From Alphaproteobacteria bacterium (GTDB lineage: Bacteria; Pseudomonadota; Alphaproteobacteria; Reyranellales; Reyranellaceae), in NCBI GenBank assembly GCA_947474005.1, contig CANJHI010000003.1:1-64000 (forward strand): a DNA stretch of 64,000 bases. The letters are read 5' to 3'. The notes beneath the pieces are model-generated. The model did not search any database and was not told the origin of the DNA. It saw nothing but the letters and a program-made list of their open reading frames with translations. Of this stretch, positions 60,044-64,000 are shown piece after piece. Numbering within the stretch: position 1 is the first letter of the stretch; each line of letters starts with the position of its first letter. The translations under genes were made by a program, and so were the position numbers.

Positions 60044-61063
60044 TCAGGCGCCTTCTTCCTCGCGGCCGGCGAGATGCAGCGCCTCGGCATCGATGCCGAT
60101 CGAGCGTGCATAATGGACCAGCGCTTCCTCGCGGCCATGCGTCACCCAGACCCTGGGCGCGCCCACGTCCTTCAGCGTCTGCGTCAGTTCGGGCCAGTCG
60201 GCATGATCGGAGATCACCAGCGGCAGTTCAGCACCGCGCTGGCGGGCGCGGGCGCGTACGCCCATCCAGCCCGAGCAGAGCGCCGCCACCGGGTCGGCGA
60301 AGCGCCGCGACCAGCGGTCGGCCATAGCCGAGGGCGGGCAGAGCACGATGGCGCCCTTGAAGGTTTCGAGGATGGCATCGGACACCGGCGCGATGTCGCC
60401 GAGATCGATCCCATGATCCTGGTAGAGCTTGCACAGCGGCACCAGGGCGCCATGCAGCCAGATGCGCTTGTCGTAGCCCGCCGCCCGCAGAAGCTTGATC
60501 ACGCGCTGGCACTTGCCGAGCGCATAGACGCCCACCAGATGCGTGCGTTCGGGGAAGGTGGCGACGGAGCGCAGCAGCTTGCCGATTTCACCCGCATCGG
60601 AGGGATGATGAAAGACCGGCAGGGCGAAGGTCGCCTCGGTGATGAAGACGTCGCACGGCACCGGCTCGAACGGCGGGCAGGTGGGATCGGGCCGGCGCTT
60701 GAAGTCGCCGGACACCACGATGCGCTGGCCCTTGAATGCAAGCACTGCTTGCGCCGAGCCCAGGATATGGCCGGCCGGCGCCAGGCGGACGTCGACCTCG
60801 CCGAGACGGACGGTTTCGCCATAGGCCAGCGGCTGCTGCGCGGTGTTGGGCATGTCCTCGAAGCGGGCGCGCATGATGGCGAGAGTCTCGGGTGTGGCCA
60901 GAGCTGCGCGATGGCCCGGCCGGGCATGGTCGCCGTGCCCATGGGTGATCACGGCGCGCGCCACCGCCACGGCCGGGTCGACATAAAAGTCGCCGGGTTC
61001 GCAGTAGAGGCCGCGCGGCGTCGGATAGAGCCAGCTACGGGGATTTAGGGTGTCGGTTGCCAT
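60044..61063 (-). CDS. Ligase-associated exonuclease (metallo-beta-lactamase fold)
   Basis: The 339-residue nuclease of the SNM1/beta-CASP-like group has the metal motif HxHxDH in VITHGHGDHARPGH, plus VVSGDFKRRPDP and CDVFITEATFALP. A C-terminal WVTHGREEAL is also present. It is the first gene of the exonuclease-ligase operon, three bases before the ligase start. Only 28 bases separate its ATG from that of the divergent helicase gene. Confidence 0.92.
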   Translation of the reverse strand: MATDTLNPRSWLYPTPRGLYCEPGDFYVDPAVAVARAVITHGHGDHARPGHRAALATPETLAIMRARFEDMPNTAQQPLAYGETVRLGEVDVRLAPAGHILGSAQAVLAFKGQRIVVSGDFKRRPDPTCPPFEPVPCDVFITEATFALPVFHHPSDAGEIGKLLRSVATFPERTHLVGVYALGKCQRVIKLLRAAGYDKRIWLHGALVPLCKLYQDHGIDLGDIAPVSDAILETFKGAIVLCPPSAMADRWSRRFADPVAALCSGWMGVRARARQRGAELPLVISDHADWPELTQTLKDVGAPRVWVTHGREEALVHYARSIGIDAEALHLAGREEEGA

Positions 61064-61091
61064 CGGAACGGGTGCATCTTACCCAAGAGAT

Positions 61092-63539
61092 ATGGTTCTT
61101 CCCGATCTGTTTGCACGCTGGTTTGAAAGTCGCGGCTGGACGCCGCGGCCGCACCAGCTCGCGCTGGTTGATCTTGCCGAACGGGGCAAGAGCGCCCTTC
61201 TGATCGCGCCGACTGGCGGCGGCAAGACCCTGGCGGGTTTTCTGCCCTCCCTGGTCGAGCTTACGGAGCGCCGCCGCAAGGGCGAGGACCTGGCCCACAT
61301 CAAGGGCAAGGGCGAGCTGCACACGCTCTACATCTCGCCGCTCAAGGCGCTCGCCACCGACATCAAGCGCAACCTCGAACTGCCGATCGCCGAGATGAAG
61401 CTGCCGGTGCGGGCCGAGAGCCGGACCGGTGACACGCCGCAGAGCCGGAGGCTGCGCCAGCGCGAGCGGCCGCCGGACCTGCTGATGACCACGCCCGAGT
61501 CGTTGGCGCTGCTGCTGAGCTACCTCGATGCGGCGAAATTCTTCGCCAACCTGAAGTGCGTTATCATCGACGAGCTGCACGCCTTCGCCACCACCAAGCG
61601 CGGCCATCACTTGGCGCTCTGTCTCGCGCGGGTGGCGGCGCTGGCGCCCCAGGCGCGCTTCGTCGGCCTCTCCGCCACCGTGGCCGACCCGCCGGCACTG
61701 GCCGACTACCTCCGCCTGCGCGGCGAGCCGGTCGAGATCGTGCTGGGCGAACCGGGCGCGCAGCCGGTGGTGACCATCATCGATGCCCAGGAGCGCATTC
61801 CCTGGGGCGGTCACATGGGCCGCCACGCCGTGCCCGAGATCTACAACATCATCCGCCAGCACAAGACTTCGATCATCTTCGTCAACACCCGCGCCCAGGC
61901 CGAACTCGCCTTCGACGGCCTGTGGCGGATCAACGAGGACAATCTGCCGATCGGCCTGCATCACGGGTCGCTGGCGGTCGAGCAGCGCCGCAAGGTCGAG
62001 GCGGCGATGGCGGCGGGCAAGTTGCGCGCCGTCGTGGCGACCTCGTCGCTCGACCTCGGCATAGACTGGGGCGACGTCGATCTCGTGATCCAGATGGGCG
62101 CGCCCAAGGGCGTGAGCCGCCTGATGCAGCGGATCGGCCGCGCCAACCATCGGCTCGACGAGCCCAGCCGCGCCATGATCGCGCCGGCCAACCGTTTCGA
62201 GGTGCTGGAGTCGTTGGCCGCCCTCGAAGCTGTCGAAGCGCGCGAGCTCGATGGCGATCCGCCGCGGCCGCCCTGTCTCGACGTGCTGGCGCAGCACATC
62301 GTGGGCACCGCCTGCGCCCAGCCGATCGATCGCGAGGCGTTCTTTCACGAAGTTCGTCGGGCGCAGCCTTATCGCGATCTGCCGCGTCAGGACTACGACG
62401 ACACGTTCGATTTCGTGGCCACAGGCGGTTACGCACTGGCGGCCTACGACCGATGGCACCGGCTAAAAGCGCTGCCCGGCGGGCGCTGGATGCTGGCGTC
62501 GCCGCTGGTGGCGCGGCAGTTCCGCATGAATGTCGGCACCATTGTCGAGCTGCCGCTGCTCAAGGTGAAGCTGCGGCGCGGGCCAATCCTGGGCGAGGTC
62601 GAGGAGGCTTTTATCCAGGGGCTGGTGCCGGGCGATACCTTCACTTTCGCTGGCCGGCTGCTGCGCTTTGAAGGCGTGAAGGAACTGATGGCGCAGTGCT
62701 CGCCGGCGACCGGCGGCGGCGATCCCAAGGTGCCGGCCTATGGCGGTGGCCGCCTGCCGCTCTCGACCTTCCTGGCCGACCGCGTGCGCGGCATTTTGCA
62801 GGACCCTTCCAGGCATCCCAAGTTGCCGGACGAGGTGCGCGAATGGCTGCGTATCCAGCGCATCCGCTCGACCCTGCCCCAGGCTGACCGATTGCTGATC
62901 GAGGGATTCCCGCGCGGTGGCAAGCAATTCATCGTGGCCTACTGCTTCGAAGGCCGGAACGCGCACCAGACCTTGGGCATGCTGTTGACGCGCCGCATGG
63001 AGCGCATGGGCTTGCGGCCTCTGGGCTTCGTCGCCACCGACTATGTGCTGGGTCTGTGGGGGCTCCGGGCACCCACCAAGGCGCAACTCGACCAGTTGTT
63101 CGACGAGGACATGCTGGGCGACGATCTCGAAGCCTGGATGGACGAATCGACCATGCTGCGGCGCTCGTTCCGCAATGTCGCGGTGATCGCGGGCCTGATC
63201 GAGCGGCGCTTTCCCGGCGAGGAGAAGTCGCGCCGGCAGGTCACTTTCAGTTCCGACCTGATCTACGACACGCTGCGCCAGCACGAGCCCGGCCACGTCC
63301 TGCTGCGCGCGACCCGCCAGGATGCGGCCTGGCAGCTTGCCGACCTCAAGAGGCTGGGCGATCTCCTGAAGCGCGCCAAGGGCCGCATCGACTATCGGCG
63401 GCTCGACCGCATCTCGCCGCTGGCCGTGCCGGTGCTGCTCGAAATCGGTCGCGAGAGCGTTTTAGGCGGCACGGCGGAGGACGAACTCCTCGACATGGCG
63501 GCGCAGGATCTGATCGAAGAGGCGACGCGCCTGTCGTAG
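61092..63539 (+). CDS. Ligase-associated DEXH-box helicase (Lhr-like)
   Basis: The 815-residue superfamily 2 helicase has the Q-like PRPHQLALVDL, Walker A IAPTGGGKTLAGFLPSL, DELH in IIDELHAF, and SAT in VGLSATVADP. Helicase C-domain motifs are SIIFVNTRAQAELAF and SSLDLGIDWGDVDLVIQMGAPKGVSRLMQRIGRANH. A long Lhr-type C-terminal region follows. Together with the divergent exonuclease and ligase it forms a repair module implicated in cisplatin-type damage. The ATG at 61092 is preferred over GTG at 61050, which overlaps the exonuclease start. Confidence 0.94.
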   Translation: MVLPDLFARWFESRGWTPRPHQLALVDLAERGKSALLIAPTGGGKTLAGFLPSLVELTERRRKGEDLAHIKGKGELHTLYISPLKALATDIKRNLELPIAEMKLPVRAESRTGDTPQSRRLRQRERPPDLLMTTPESLALLLSYLDAAKFFANLKCVIIDELHAFATTKRGHHLALCLARVAALAPQARFVGLSATVADPPALADYLRLRGEPVEIVLGEPGAQPVVTIIDAQERIPWGGHMGRHAVPEIYNIIRQHKTSIIFVNTRAQAELAFDGLWRINEDNLPIGLHHGSLAVEQRRKVEAAMAAGKLRAVVATSSLDLGIDWGDVDLVIQMGAPKGVSRLMQRIGRANHRLDEPSRAMIAPANRFEVLESLAALEAVEARELDGDPPRPPCLDVLAQHIVGTACAQPIDREAFFHEVRRAQPYRDLPRQDYDDTFDFVATGGYALAAYDRWHRLKALPGGRWMLASPLVARQFRMNVGTIVELPLLKVKLRRGPILGEVEEAFIQGLVPGDTFTFAGRLLRFEGVKELMAQCSPATGGGDPKVPAYGGGRLPLSTFLADRVRGILQDPSRHPKLPDEVREWLRIQRIRSTLPQADRLLIEGFPRGGKQFIVAYCFEGRNAHQTLGMLLTRRMERMGLRPLGFVATDYVLGLWGLRAPTKAQLDQLFDEDMLGDDLEAWMDESTMLRRSFRNVAVIAGLIERRFPGEEKSRRQVTFSSDLIYDTLRQHEPGHVLLRATRQDAAWQLADLKRLGDLLKRAKGRIDYRRLDRISPLAVPVLLEIGRESVLGGTAEDELLDMAAQDLIEEATRLS

Positions 63540-63566
63540 TCTCGCCGGCAATCAATGAGGAAACAC

Positions 63567-64000
63567 ATGGGCATTGCCGATAGTTTGACGCGGGCGGTCG
63601 AGGCCGGCGACGTGCCGGGTGTGGCCGCGATGGCCGCGACGGCGGATGGGACGATCTTCGAGGGCGCGGTGGGGGCACTGAAGCTCGACAGCGTGATCTG
63701 GATCGCCTCGATGACCAAGGCGATCACCGGCGCCGCCGCCATGCAGATGGTCGAGCAGGGCAAGTTCGGTCTGGATACGCCGGCCGCCGACATCGTGCCC
63801 GAGATCGCACGGAAGGAAGTGCTGGTGAGCGTCGGCGCCGACGGCACGGTAAAGACGCGGCCGGCCACGAAGCCGATCACGCTGCGCCATCTGCTGACCC
63901 ATACGTCGGGCATGGGTTACGACACCTGGAACGCCGACATTTTTCGGTACGCCCAGGCCAAGGGTCCGCTCAAGCCTAATTCGATGGAGATGTTGAGCAC
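63567..64000 (+). CDS. Serine hydrolase, beta-lactamase/esterase family (cut by window end)
   Basis: The first 144 residues of a class C beta-lactamase-like serine hydrolase are present. It has the catalytic SxxK in VIWIASMTKAITGAAAMQMVEQG and TLRHLLTHTSGMGYDTW, with no signal peptide. The family includes esterases and D-aminopeptidases. GAGG lies nine bases before the ATG. The Tyr motif and C-terminal half lie outside the window. Confidence 0.87.
   Translation, partial: MGIADSLTRAVEAGDVPGVAAMAATADGTIFEGAVGALKLDSVIWIASMTKAITGAAAMQMVEQGKFGLDTPAADIVPEIARKEVLVSVGADGTVKTRPATKPITLRHLLTHTSGMGYDTWNADIFRYAQAKGPLKPNSMEMLS

Overview
The window is 64 kb of GC-rich chromosome (GC was not counted) from a Gram-negative, aerobic alphaproteobacterium. 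Evidence for this is the TonB/ExbB and TonB-dependent receptor genes, an LpxR-type lipid A deacylase, PCu(A)C and TlpA-like copper proteins, Tat-type binding proteins of Bug, peptide and NitT transporters, the ligase-associated DNA repair set, and dispersed palindromic repeats of alphaproteobacterial style. A soil or freshwater Rhodospirillales/Hyphomicrobiales-like genus such as Reyranella would fit, but that is an inference from gene content only. No prophage, CRISPR array, plasmid backbone or intact insertion sequence was seen.

Layout. 1-3.6 kb (minus strand): a cobalamin riboswitch drives a TonB-dependent receptor, TonB and ExbB (cut by the window edge). 3.6-8.5 kb (minus): a copper-type set of DUF2946 protein, TonB-dependent receptor, BNR-repeat protein, TlpA-like redoxin and PCu(A)C chaperone. 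8.6-10.5 kb: a short-chain dehydrogenase remnant, a GlcG/HbpS protein and 1.2 kb of gene-free DNA with strong dyads. 10.5-13.8 kb: AstE/AspA-like deacylase, DoxX protein, Nudix hydrolase, SDR and an SugE-like exporter. 13.9-19.6 kb: a complete five-gene peptide-type ABC importer. 19.6-22.6 kb: two paralogous secreted MORN-repeat proteins, a lipoprotein, tRNA-Leu(UAA) and a histidine phosphatase. 22.5-25.3 kb (minus): a bufferin-type RiPP cluster with three tandem Cys-rich precursors, each followed by its own hairpin, then the DUF692 (MNIO) enzyme and its DUF2063 partner. 25.4-33.9 kb: FAD oxidase, acyl-CoA ligase, dienelactone hydrolase, MFS pump, methyltransferase, exported deaminase, Bug binding protein, DUF1801 protein and SDR. 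34-41.9 kb: AbrB-type permease, NAD kinase, TauD dioxygenase, B12-binding radical SAM protein, MFS pump and LpxR. 41.9-43.6 kb: iron and oxidative-stress block (DUF3309, sodB, bfr, bfd). 43.7-46.9 kb: hot-dog thioesterases, a MaoC protein and a VOC protein. 47-50.2 kb: lipid-linked sugar transfer genes. 50.2-57.4 kb: two enoyl-CoA hydratases, a NitT/TauT-type ABC importer, MaoC, ChaC and a DMT exporter. 57.4-64 kb: moaA, then the ligase, exonuclease and Lhr-like helicase repair set, and a partial serine hydrolase.

The most notable items are the bufferin cluster (triplicated precursor-plus-hairpin unit, one copy missing two core cysteines); an apparent 170-bp mobile repeat that duplicated the nadK/abrB junction and now supplies the ribosome-binding site of abrB; a set of palindromic repeats lying between convergent genes; and the structured 1.2-kb gene-free region at 9.3-10.5 kb. 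Two metal themes recur: copper (3.6-8.5 and 22.5-25.3 kb) and iron (42-43.6 kb).
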